NCBI GenBank assembly: GCA_940671915.1 | Contig: CALNVZ010002974.1 | Coordinates: forward strand, 45,788,793-45,852,792 | Length of the DNA: 64,000 bases | Source: Paracentrotus lividus | Taxonomy: Eukaryota > Echinodermata > Echinoidea > Camarodonta > Echinidae | Direction: 5' to 3' | Shown here: positions 1 to 11,900 of the stretch, in pieces | Position numbering within the stretch: position 1 is the first letter of the stretch | Layout: every line of letters starts with the position of its first letter | Position numbers and translations under genes: made by a program | The notes under the pieces: model-generated | Databases searched by the model: none | Told to the model about the DNA's origin: nothing | The model's input: the letters and a program-made list of their open reading frames with translations, nothing else

Positions 1-3000
1 GGAAAACAGGCCTAGTTATAATAAGAAGTATGCAAACTCTCCATCCATCACTGTAATCTTATTGAGTGGTAATGTAACATTAGCTTCTTGATTAATGTTT
101 GAGTGACATGTGAACTGATTCAGAGCTAGACAATCATGAAAGAGTTAACTAACGTCCTTCTTTTACTCAGATACTACACACTTTCACTTAGTTTTGATAA
201 TTATTCTTAAGTACTAGTATATGAAACGAGAAATGGTAATTTTTAATTTGGTTTAGAGAGACCAGTAAACTTTTTCATTGCAAGGAGGCTATTAGCATTG
301 CAATAATGTCTTTCTTCTTCAATCCAATATAGATCACTGAGTTATATTATTATCCTAACAACTACAGTAATATAGTAGCATCAATAATGACCATGTAACC
401 CTATATTAACCTAGTTTCTAACAAACTAAGCTGTAAAGGTTTTTTATGACTTTGTCTGCGGGTTGACTGAAAGGAATTAAAGCAGAGATAATAAATGTTA
501 TCTCTCTCATCATCTACCACATAAACCTAATATTTGACCACAGCTAGGATATATATCTTTAGTTGGCAAACACGGTCCGCTTGGTTCTATTGGAAGCAAC
601 CAGGGAGGTAGTCTCGTAATGTTGGATCTTACAATATTCAAATTCCTTGTTGTCCCAGGGCATTATGATATTTTGTAAACATCTAAAGCTGACCATTCTC
701 TCATTTTAATAGTTGCTTGCTTAATTGGGTAAATAAGAAATGAGAGGGGGGTTGAATGTAGGTAGGAGACCATGGCTTTAGAGGCTCCACTAAACAACTA
801 GGGCAGAGGGAAGGGAGAATAAATGATAATACAATAATTTTTTTTTATTAGGGGGGTCGTTGAGTCAAGCAGCTCAACGTACCACGACACTATATTACAT
901 GGTTGATTGGACATGGTGGGGAGAAATAGGTGATCAGTCTTGGTTCGTTGGTTATAACGAAGACGCTCATTTATGGCGCTGGTTCATCGTGCCTTCCCCG
1001 CGATCCCACACGGAGCTTTGACGTTGTATGGGGGACTGAGGAGGTCCATCGAGGGGGTCTTCAGTGTACCCCTTTCAGTGGAAGAAAGGGGCTTGCACCC
1101 CTGGACTGAGAAACATGAATTGTACATGACAATGGTAGTATTACTGTCTTGGTGTACCCTATGAATGAGATGATTTTTAAACATATCTCTATTACAGTGT
1201 TCTAATGCTCGAAGGCAAGAGGTCATACATATATATCCTATTCTATTAAGGTAATTTATCTTCTTAAAAGGTGAATGCTTGATAATGAATATATTATATC
1301 AAATTTGTAAAATAATCTGTTTCTTTTATACTGCTGCTTCAAGAATAAATTGCACCTAAAAGATGAATAAAGTCACTGAGCTAAAATTCCCACACTCAAT
1401 AATTGCTCAAAGTATAAAAGTCAATTCTTATCATGAAAAACATACAGACAGCACAGCTCGACCAAGAATATAGATCAGAAAATGATCTATGATCTTATGA
1501 ATGAATATTTATCACCAGACACGGTGTTCAAGAAAGGTTTGTCTAATATAATCAATATTATGACATCAATTATCATCCCCCCTACTTCCCCAACACTGAA
1601 ATTATGAAAAGTGCATGCAGTCTGAGAGACTACAATTTCTAGTCAAATGAGCTATGAATCAACTGGAACTAGAAGTAGGGATGGCCACACAACAGCAAAA
1701 AGCCACTAGAACGGTTTCCAATTCACTGTATGGATGTAGTCACCCATGCATTTACAATGCAAACAATAACCCATGCACTGCCTACTCAATAATACACAGG
1801 CAGAGGAATAGCAAAATTTTCAATAAAAAACAGCTTTCAAAATTGTCATTTGGCCAGTGGTAAATATCAATCATTTTTATTCCTAATTGGTCAGTTTCTT
1901 CCTTAGAAAATTCCTCAGCAGGTGATCAACTTTTCCTGTTGAAAAAATTGATATGAAAACAACTACAGCGTGTTCAAAGTGATGCTTGTGTGTGATGTGT
2001 GTTATGACTGGAATTTCTCATGATTGGAATAGATTCAGATAAGGAAAAGTGGATATCTATAAAATGTAACTATTTTTGAACAAAAAATGTATTGGGATGA
2101 AAAACAAAGAACAACGTTTACCACTGGCCATTTAAGTTTTAAAATTACTCTACCCTCTCCAACCCTCAGCTCTGAGCCACACCACCATGAAATAGCCTAT
2201 TTTCTAGGGTGTTCCTATTGAAACATGCCCTATGGAGTATTTTTCCACGGTGGTCATATTGGATCACATACGGTAACATACCTGTCAAACCATCAGTTTT
2301 GTACTGTCATAACTTTTTGTATAATCTACTCATACGCCTCAATTATGTTACTATAAAATATATACACACATAGAAAATGTTTGGTATGATTTGGTTGAAT
2401 AAATCAAAGACAAAAGGACCACAAACTTGAGCTTTTATTGCATTTTCTGGCTTTGTCTGAAACTTGTAAAAGTGTTCTAGCAGCTCATTGGTAATCTGAG
2501 ACACTCTTTGGGTCATATCTTTGAAATGGAACATCCAATTGTGATAATTCAACTACCAAAATCTTTCTTTTAAAATGCTCTATCCAATAAGCCTAGCAAA
2601 AACAACTTAAAAATAATTAAAAAATTTAGTGGACATCCCTACTAGAAGCGAGCAAGAAGATCATATCTCTTGGTATCAACCTGTATTGAATTCTACTAGC
2701 AGAAGCCATTGTAAGCTCTGTCATTCAAATGAACCACAATTCAATATTTTCAGATTAAGATCTAGCTCCTTCCAACAAAGTCAAATTGGTTTCAATTTTG
2801 AGCTCATCCTATTTTAATCCTCCAACAATAATCACTATTACAAGCCTCGTTTTTCAACAATACTCCAAGAAATATCGTCATGTATATTTCAAAAGAGGTT
2901 GATGGATAAGTGACTAGTGATATCTAGATAATCATATCAGATAGCATCACAAACTGATCACTGAATCATCCTCTCCTTCAAACATTTACAATTGACTTAA

Positions 3001-3214
3001 TCAATTTTGAGTTGGCAATTAATTTGAGGGGCGGCCATTGTCCATGAGAAAATGATGGATGGTCTGACAAATTGGAAGGCATAAAGAGTCAAGAAGCAGG
3101 TTGTATTTGAGATGAAATTCAGTTTATATCTCTTCAATTCAAGCCAGCTACATATGGTGACATAACATTTGCTCCTGTGACAATTACTCTGGGCATTATT
3201 TCATCAAGAAGCTG
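1..3214. other. No gene seen
   Basis: AT-rich sequence. The 859-1165 part is more GC-rich and has small inverted repeats (GTTGAGTCAAGCAGCTCAAC; CCCCTTTCAGTGGAAGAAAG). Its short frames on both strands are not recognisable, so an old transposon fragment is possible. Confidence 0.5.
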
Positions 3215-3680
3215 GGTAAGGGTAAAAGGTTGCAATAGAGTTTTATGTTAGGTGTAGGGATAAGTTTAGGTTAAGGTGTAGGGTTAGGTTCAGGGTAAAG
3301 TGTAAAAGGTTGCAATAGAGTTTTATATTAGGTGTAGGGTTAAGTTTAGGTTAAGGTGTAGGGTTAGGTTCAGGGTAATGTGTAAAAGGTTGCAATAGAG
3401 TTTTATGTTAGGTGTAGGGATAAGTTTAGGTTAAGGTGTAGGGTTAGGTTCAGGGTAAGGTGTAAAAGGTTGCAATAGAGTTTTATATTAGGTGTAGGGT
3501 TAAGTTTAGGTTAAGGTGTAGGGTTAGGTTCAGGGTAAGGTGTAAAAGGTTGCAATAGAGTTTTATATTAGGTGTAGGGTTAAGTTTAGGTTAAGGTGTA
3601 GGGTTAGGTTCAGGGTAAGGGTAAAAGGTTGCAATAGAGTTTTATGTTAGGTGTAGGTTAAGTTTAGGGTAAGGTGTAAA
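3215..3680 (+). repeat. 80-bp minisatellite with telomere-like motifs, about six copies
   Basis: The landmark TGCAATAGAG recurs at 3231, 3311, 3391, 3471, 3551 and 3630, so the unit is 80 bp (79 in the last step). Each unit is built of GTAGGGTTAGG/TTAAGG-like words, close to degenerate TTAGGG. Two variants occur. One has TTTTATGTTAGG with GTAGGGATAAG; the other has TTTTATATTAGG with GTAGGGTTAAG. Their order is A-B-A-B-B-A', and the last unit is truncated, dropping the second half. Confidence 0.95.
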
Positions 3681-4632
3681 CTCAAGGACTCAAGTTTGTC
3701 ATGCGATCAGTACATGGAATATGCAGCGGAGCAATTGTTGGCATAGCAATTGTCATGGAATCGCAGCTAAGTAGCTTTGCAACCAATGGAAGCCAATGGC
3801 AGGCTCTCAATGATTTATGATCTAAGGGGGAAGAGTCTCATCTTCTGGGAGGATGTAGATTGGTAGGAATTGATGAGATCGTTCTAAGAGGACAGCATCG
3901 GATGATACTGTGTAATAGAAGGAAGACCTTCTTTTGTGAAACTACCTGATTGAACATGTAGATTCAGATATAAGAGGTGATGGATGAATTGGTTACGTTG
4001 AAAGAGCAGTTTGTTCATTTTGTAGGAAGAGGATATTGGTGATAAGCTGAATGAAATAGTCCAATTGGTAGAGTTTGAATTTGAGATCTGGATAAAATGA
4101 CAGGCTAAACATGGAAATTGGTCAATCCAAGTTAAAGAAAACCTGCACCCTACACAGTTTATTTTACATGCATCTCAATGATATTTCACCTTAAATTCAC
4201 GTCATTCAACCTCAATCCACATGTGTTTACACTCAATCATTTATCTCTTTGGAAAATAAATCACTTAAAAGCAGATTAAAGGATAAAGGAGAGATTTGTT
4301 GAATTGGAGAATAGGAAAGGGATAACTAAAAAGGAAATGCCTGAGTGTGAGAGCAACACTAAATCACAACAATGCTATCATTAAAGCGATTGCATCAAAC
4401 ACTTAATTCAAAAGTTACAATAATCAATTGATCTTTTTGATGTCGTGATTTGCGAGTAGATTGGTAGATTATGAGGTCAGAAAATGACTGAGGAGGCACA
4501 GCTGAAGCACGGAACAAGGCTCGATATTGGACAAAAATAATAAATGTCGCCTTGTTGGGAAATTAGTTCAACAAGGAACTCAACAATGTGTAAGAGTTGA
4601 TTTGAAGATATTTAAATTTTGAAGACAAAAAA

Positions 4633-4759
4633 TTGAGTCAATTGTTCCAAATTAAAAATGTGAAATGAATCATTGAAGAGTACAAAAAAAGATGTAAATA
4701 AACTGGACAAATACAAAACTCTGATGACGTTTGAGTCAATTGTTCCAAATTAAAAATGT
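4633..4759 (+). repeat. Perfect 29-bp direct repeat, 98 bp apart
   Basis: The string starting TTGAGTCAATTGTTCC and ending TTAAAAATGT occurs at 4633-4661 and again at 4731-4759. The sequence between is AT-rich and unremarkable. It may be a local duplication or the flanks of an insertion. Confidence 0.85.
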
Positions 4760-7460
4760 ACAATCCAGGGACCTACTTTCCATTTAATGAAGTATTCAGT
4801 CACCTGAACTTGATCCCAATAATCATCAATCAATCTGTCAATCATGTCATATCAAATCAAATCAATAAGAAACTATTCAATCAAACCATGATTTATGATA
4901 TTTACATAGATCATTTCTCTATTTAATCTGAATTCTCGAGTGTCCCAAAGAGACTCCAAGACGTCTCGATGGACAAACCAGGATCATACCCCTCCCCGGC
5001 CCTATTAAAACCTTTCAAACCAACATCAGTCTAAAGGAAGGTAACCATCTCAACCTCACAATGATCCATACATTTCATTAATTCCTAAATTGTTGAAGAA
5101 CCCAATACTTTTCGTAACACTATTTTAATAACCCCTTTTATATAGAGTCAGGATGGGCACTAAATATTTTAGTTGCCATATTACATGTCGCTATACATGT
5201 TGACACCAATGAACATATGACACAATTATTAGTGAAATCACAGCTTACAGCTAATACATGTATTTCCCCTTCAGGACTTCTTAAATTACAGAGCTGATTA
5301 ACAAGTTTTAATTTAATGCCATCTATTTAAAAGATTTGAAAGTTTGGTCTTTTCATTCTCTGTTCAGAGAGCTACATGTACATGCCTTTAGAAATACACC
5401 TGTTTGCCCAAATCTTGATATATATCATATAATAAACACCGGCAGCATTAAGGGGTTAATAAACGAGGCTGGTACCCCAAACAGGCACGAGTCTGGTTTT
5501 AATATCACTTTTCTTTAAGGTGTATCTTAAAGCGTTCTGTCAACTAAGAGAGAGATTGGTAGCATGACAAATCAGTCAATATTGAATGACATGGAACTGA
5601 AGATTTCTTTTATCCACCCTAAAATGTTTCCTGAAGGACAGTAATTGTCCGTATTGTGTACCTAAATGCTATAAGATGCATGGGTTTATATTTGTTCAGA
5701 GTTTGGATCTGTGACAAACTTTGAACAGTCTTCATTGGCAGAGCTAAAGTTTCAATGAAACTGTGTTTTATGAACTCTGTTGTGTGTTTGTGATTTTAAG
5801 CAAACCTTTTACTGTAGCTTGTTTATCTATAGCATGTATTACAATTTTATCCTTTTTGAAAAACAAAAAACAAATTCAAACATTTTAATCTTGATTTTTC
5901 CAACATACAGGTCAAAGTTCATTCATAAAAGCATGGTATAAACTTTTATACAAACATGCTTACTGCTTGAAACAAGCATAATTGAGAGTGGTTTCAACAA
6001 AAATTTTCCAGTTATGTATTTATAAGAAGTATACATAAATTGCAGCATAGCATTTTGCTTGCGGCACTAACCAATCTGTAAATGCAAATATCGTAAGCCT
6101 GATACATTCATACCCACTACGCCAGCAAAGCAATGCTAACATTTGAGAAAGGAATCGTAAAAAAAAACCCCAACATATTCCATCCATCTCCAATTCGTTT
6201 GAGTCTGAGTGCAGCCCACGTCAAAGCCAATAATTTGTAAAAAGCATTCAAATTGTTTTCCATATTCCTTGCTCTGTCGATGGCCTTACCCAATCAATTC
6301 TATTCAACATTGAGAAGTAGAGTATGGATGTATTACATCTCTCTTATATTAGGCTGGCCAGTGACTTCAGGTTCATGTCTTACAACATTCTGGGTTGTTA
6401 TTCAGGTTTTCAATTTTTTGGATAGAAAATAATAATATATTCCTCGTGGATGTTGACATACAATAAGGTATTAAAATGCTTGCTAATGACATAAATCTAA
6501 AGTGGGAATATAAATACCATGCTATAAATCATATCATGAGTATACAAAAAATACACATTAAAAAAAAACAGAATAGAAATACATTTAATTCATTCCACAT
6601 TATATTTTATACCTCACATTAATGATATCATCAAAATGATGTTAAATGAAAAAAATCCATGAAATCATGGGTTCTAGGAAAACTATCCTAAGACAATTTT
6701 CCCCACAACTACCCCTACCAAAAATCTACCCCCTAACCTTACACCTAACCATATTTCTTGGGGGTATATGTAGTTCTCCTGATATGGAATTCATATATTG
6801 CATTATGGGAATCAATAATCTATAGATACACAACACCAGACCGCATGTGTTTATTTTGCGGTGAGATATGATGGTTTGCGGGAATGGCTTGGGCCCCCAT
6901 TTAGAACGATTGGCAAAGCAGTCCATGTCATAACTGTTAAACTGTGAAATATTTATGGCTTTAATACATGGATGATAACATACAGGCATCGCTTGGACAC
7001 ATGCACATGTTGAGCAAGAGGGATTTGTGGTGGACATGACTGAATGATACAGTGAACTGGACAGGCAGTATGGGGGTTAAATCTAATATTAACTTGCCAA
7101 GGGGTCATTTATGATTGCAATTCAAGAAACACATGTCCAATGTATCTAATTCAGAATCTAGTAAAATACATACAGTTGAGAGAAAGGACAAGTTGGTAAA
7201 AGGATATGCTGATACATGTATAAGTTATGAGGTGGATAGAGAGTTCTTCAACATAAAATATGCAGGATACTGCACTGGAAATACCGAAATGATAAAAGCC
7301 AATGACGTTGAGACACTGTAAAATGATTCACAGAAATACTAGGAGAGAAAGAGAGCATACATTGATAGCACTAGGGAATAAGAATGATACTGAATGGTAT
7401 GCGTACTAAGTTAACAAAGATTGAATTGAAAGGAATATCAAGCATTACAAACAAATTTGA

Positions 7461-7468
7461 TAGAGAGG

Positions 7469-7502
<34 letters not shown>

Positions 7503-7526
7503 GGGAAAGAGAGAGAGAGAGAGAGA
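7461..7526 (+). repeat. (GA)n microsatellite
   Basis: The tract is nearly pure GA, with GGGA and GGGAAA interruptions. Confidence 0.97.
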
Positions 7527-7825
7527 TGACGGAATAGAAGAAAACAGAAAGAGATAACGTGAGTTGTTTGCGTGTACTATTTATCTTACAATGGTTTGTT
7601 TGACAAGACAAGGGTCTTTTTATTGCGTCCACAAATCTACTAGATGCACTTGACTCTTTGGACTTCAATCCCCCTACCTCCCCCCCTAACCCCTCATACC
7701 AATCAGCGTCATGACAAATTATTGACTTTATGAATCGATGATGAGACTTGATGGGTCCAATGACCCCACTTATCTCAATTGTAAGGAGGTGTATTTTTAT
7801 CTGATGATGATCAATCTCTCTTTTC

Positions 7826-7858
7826 TTTTTTTTTTTTTTGAAGGGGGGGGGGGGGGGG
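7826..7858 (+). repeat. T14 followed by G16 homopolymers
   Basis: T runs from 7826 to 7839, then GAA, then G from 7843 to 7858. Confidence 0.95.
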
Positions 7859-8587
7859 ATTGGGGAATCACTTAATTTACCCTGGAATTTAATGCTCCTT
7901 ATTAAAATTGACTTCTAATGCATTTTGATATAAATGTATAATACATTCAGTATTTATGTAAAAAGCTGACATTTTAATGTGTTAATGATGGAAAGTTGCA
8001 TTTTATATTAATAATCTATCAAATCCATCTTAATTCATGTAGTCTTTTAGAGACAATTTCACTTCATTATTGACACTTTAGTTTGGTAATCAGGCAGAGA
8101 ATCATAAAACATTTGGGGCAATTATTCAGAGATGCCTATCAATTGCTAATTCATGCCTCAAGTTGCTTGTTTCCAAACCCTTCACCTAGCCATTCAGTGA
8201 CTCCCCATACCTCTCTCTCAACCAATTACTTAGTGACTACACATCTCTTATACGTGCACAAATACAGCGCTAATCCAATCTTCATATTAAAGCTCACTCT
8301 CACACTTTCCCACTCCCAGTCTCTTCAATTCTGAAGAAATATTCATGAGAATCAGAGATGCTGAATGGAGTAAGCTTGCTCCCAATTTTAGCCTTAGAAG
8401 ATAAAATAAAGAGTCTCCACTCCTATGCACTTGAAATTATTCCATTTATGGGGCAGAAAGAATGAAAAGACAGGGGAAAGAATTGGGACTGGAAGCAAAG
8501 TTTGCTTTTAGTAGCAGAAGACCTTAAAGTTCATTATAGACCGTTATTTGTCTATTTGGAGCCTCCTTTGCTTGGACTGCACTTTAA

Positions 8588-8899
8588 AGACGGGGAATCT
8601 TCAGCTTTCATGGGGAGTGGATCAAAATTTGCTGATCCCAGACTTGTTGAAAAGCACTTGAAATAACCACCTTGAAGCTAAATTTCTGGACCACAGCAAA
8701 ACAATCTGTCCCACCCCGAAGAGCTTCGGGTATGATCGGCCAGGGAAACTGAGATTTAATGACTTTACCAGATGGAGGGATGGGTGGAATAAACAAGGCA
8801 TTACTAAGGTCTTGCAGTGGTCAGGTGAGGGATGACACCTGTTACTGGGTAAACATCCATGGTGTCAAATTACCCATGGAAGCTGAAGATTCCCCGTCT
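8588..8899. mobile_element. TTAA-flanked MITE (piggyBac-type target site)
   Basis: Terminal inverted repeats read AGACGGGGAATCTTCAGCTT on the left and AAGCTGAAGATTCCCCGTCT on the right, 20 of 20 matching, and continue with a few mismatches past CATGG. Both ends abut TTAA (8584-8587 and 8900-8903), the target-site duplication typical of piggyBac-superfamily elements. The 312-bp interior has no transposase-like frame, so this is a non-autonomous element. The termini do not begin with the CCC common in piggyBac, so the superfamily call rests on TTAA alone. Confidence 0.8.
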
Positions 8900-8903
8900 T
8901 TAA

Positions 8904-11900
8904 GCTACTTACAACTCTTGTTCATTTCCTTACCATGTACACATGTATTAGTCTACTCTATATAGAATTTGTTCCTGTTGAAGGATAGTATAACACAGTT
9001 AACTGTTACTAAGAGAAAAGATCACTTGGGGTGTTTCAATATTAAGTCATAGGTAAAGTTATGAATGATGTAACAAACAACTGGAACATGTTCTTGGGTG
9101 CCATACTAGAATCATTTTCTTAATCATTTAGCACAATAACTGACCACCAGTCATTTGTAAAATCATGTGTAACTTTACAAATGTATGTTATCAACAAATG
9201 CCACAAAGACACAAACTACCAATTGCATGATATGCTCCAAGAATAAACCAATTATAATGGACTTACATGTGGATGTAGAAATACAATATTTCTGTTTTTA
9301 TCCATTATTAATATGAACATAGCTCATATGTGCAATTGGTAGATAGTACCTACATAATCATAATAATAGTAGCTAGATGCATGTGGGTCTGAATATACAA
9401 GACTAATACAAACACATCCCAGTGCTACTTATTGCATAACCATGGTACTTAGAGGGAGGTGAAAGTAAACACTAGTCATTCAGCTGAAGATGAGAGAGGG
9501 AGAGGAGTTGCACATGGTATACAGTCATCAGGACTTGAGAAAAATGTACATAGTAGCTCCTGTTCTCACTTGCTTTCTTTACATGGGTATCTCTACATGT
9601 TAATCTTAACATGTATACTACATTTATACAGAGGTTCATCAAGTATACATAGACACCGGCTAAATGTATTCTCTTGATCTACATGTAATACTTCCATGAT
9701 ATTTGAATACATGATCATATCGACACTATCACACAGTGAAAATAACATGCTTTCCTGTTCAATTTGTCCACCTATTTAATGAAATCATACTATGTTCCCA
9801 TTTTAACCTAAGGTTTGCAAGAAATAGAGCTTTCCAAGAAAAAGAGACTTTCACATCTACAGTAGACAGCATTATATCACAGAAATGCATAACAGTGGAG
9901 ACTCTTCAATATCAAGGTTCTTGGGAGTGGAATGTTGCATGTTATATCGGTATCTTCCCAACAAGCCACTTGGCTTTTATGATACCCCCATTTTCTTTTT
10001 ATTATGTAAACAATGATACTTTTATCAAAGTAAGTTGTAAATATTTTGAAGTTTTTCTTAAAAGAATGGGAAAAAAAGTGAACTGAATTGAATTGTACCA
10101 TGTTATATTAAAAGTCCTTAAACAATAAAAAAAAAAAAAAAAAAATTCATTTGATTTTGATTTGAGAAATAGCTTGTTATATAAGGTATTTTGTTATTGA
10201 GGTTCCATTGAATTCCTTTTGCAAAGAAACATAAATTGCAACATTTCAGAGTGTTCAAATGGTCTCTCCATTCAGGGTTATGCTTTTATACAAATTGCAT
10301 TATAAACAGTAATAAAGAGGGCAGCCATCAACACAATATAGAAGAGCTGTCTAAACCAGGAGTTGACTATCTCAGTTCCTCTTGGTAACAATATGGCATA
10401 TATTCATTGATAAAAACTTGCCCAACATAGCACTGAATGTTCACCATATTGTGACAAAGTGAACAGAGTTGGCAATATTTAATGAAATAATGATGATGAA
10501 AAACTGAGTAAAAATGAGCCATGAACTTTCAATCCTAGCAGGATCTTTGTCAAAGACAAAATGACAATCAAGCACAGTAAACAGATACAGAAATACAGAT
10601 GAAATACAATAAATGTTCTATGTGCCTCCCTAGCCCTCACAATCTCTATCTATCCCCTCCTATCCCGCGATTCACCTCATCATCATCATCATCAAGTGAA
10701 AGAATGTAAGTCTGTTAAGCTCCTAACAGCATGTCTGCCTCCTAATCAGCATTTACGCAACTGTTGCACTTGCAAACCCTGCTTCATCTGTCATTAGGAG
10801 AAGTGGTATGATAGCTAATCACAACCTTTGACCCCCACTCACAGCAATGGCTTTCACAAATGGGGAAAGCACGAGCCACGAGCCTCCAAATGCTGGCAAG
10901 CTGTTGGAAACTCTTAATGAGAAAACCGTTTGCGAGCAAGCCCTTGTGTTTCTGTTTCCTATCGCTTTGATTCAGGGTGATGAAAATTAAACAATTAACG
11001 CTAATGCGTTACACAAATTATGACGGGGACCTATGGTGTTGGAATGAATGGTCATCCATGATGGATAGTTGAGTGAAGCGGAGACAAGAGCAAGCTATTT
11101 AAATAATGAAACTCTTCACAGGAAGATGCAGCACTTTGTCAGAATTAATCATGATAAATGGGGAGAGGGAGGGAAGGAGTGAAACAGAGATGGAGAGAGA
11201 GATAGAGAGAGAGGAATAATGGAGATAAGGATTTAAACGTGATGGAAATCGAGTCAAAAATAGATGACAATCATATTCAAACATGTAGGTATACAGAAAG
11301 ATGAAATTCATTGTGAAACATATCATAATTCATGTTTTTAATCCCAATATTATCATAACCCACCCTGGTGTATTTATTCCTTCTACTAAACATGAGTACA
11401 TATCAAATGGTTGAGCTACATCTTTGAGAATAAAACTGAAGTTCTAGATCAAGAAATAGGGCATGTTCATCTTGACATTGAAGTCTTGTTCAACCCGACC
11501 ATGACCTTTCTAAGACCTAACAGGGAATTATAAGAAAGAACTGGGAGAAGTATTTAGCACCTACTGAGTCCTGATCTAACGTCCTTCATTTCATTTAAAC
11601 AGCTGTCGGAATCATTTCATTTCTTTCTCTCTTGTTGAGTCTTCCTCCTGTTCAACAAAGATAGGTTTTGAGCGTAGAATGGAAGCTGACGGACACACAA
11701 CGTGAAGTACAGAGCTCTCGTATGACATGGTTCATTCGGTGTTCAACTTTGTCTGGAATCTATGAATACCAGTATCCAAACTTTCATAAATACTGTGATT
11801 ATTTAGATTTCAGTAAATTAAAATTTGACTAAAATTTAAAAATCTAAAAGATGGCATACATCACCCATGCACTAAGAGTCTGTTTTTAATACATATTGAA

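Larger units (their letters stand above)
3681..8583. other. No gene seen
   Basis: AT-rich, intron- or intergenic-like. 6720-6752 is the inverse of telomere-like words (CCTAACCTTACACCTAACC) related to the 3.2-kb minisatellite. A 103-codon Cys-containing minus-strand frame at 6726-7037 begins with ATG but has no recognisable domain or splice context. Confidence 0.45.

Noticed and set aside
6726..7037. 103-codon ATG frame with several Cys on the minus strand
   Set aside because: No recognisable domain, signal peptide or splice context; the Cys are irregularly spaced and it ends in a C/T-rich repeat-like stretch.
9736..10086. 116-codon plus-strand frame followed by AATAAA and an A run
   Set aside because: No recognisable homology and strong AT bias. 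The A run could mark a retroposed copy, but no target duplication is visible.
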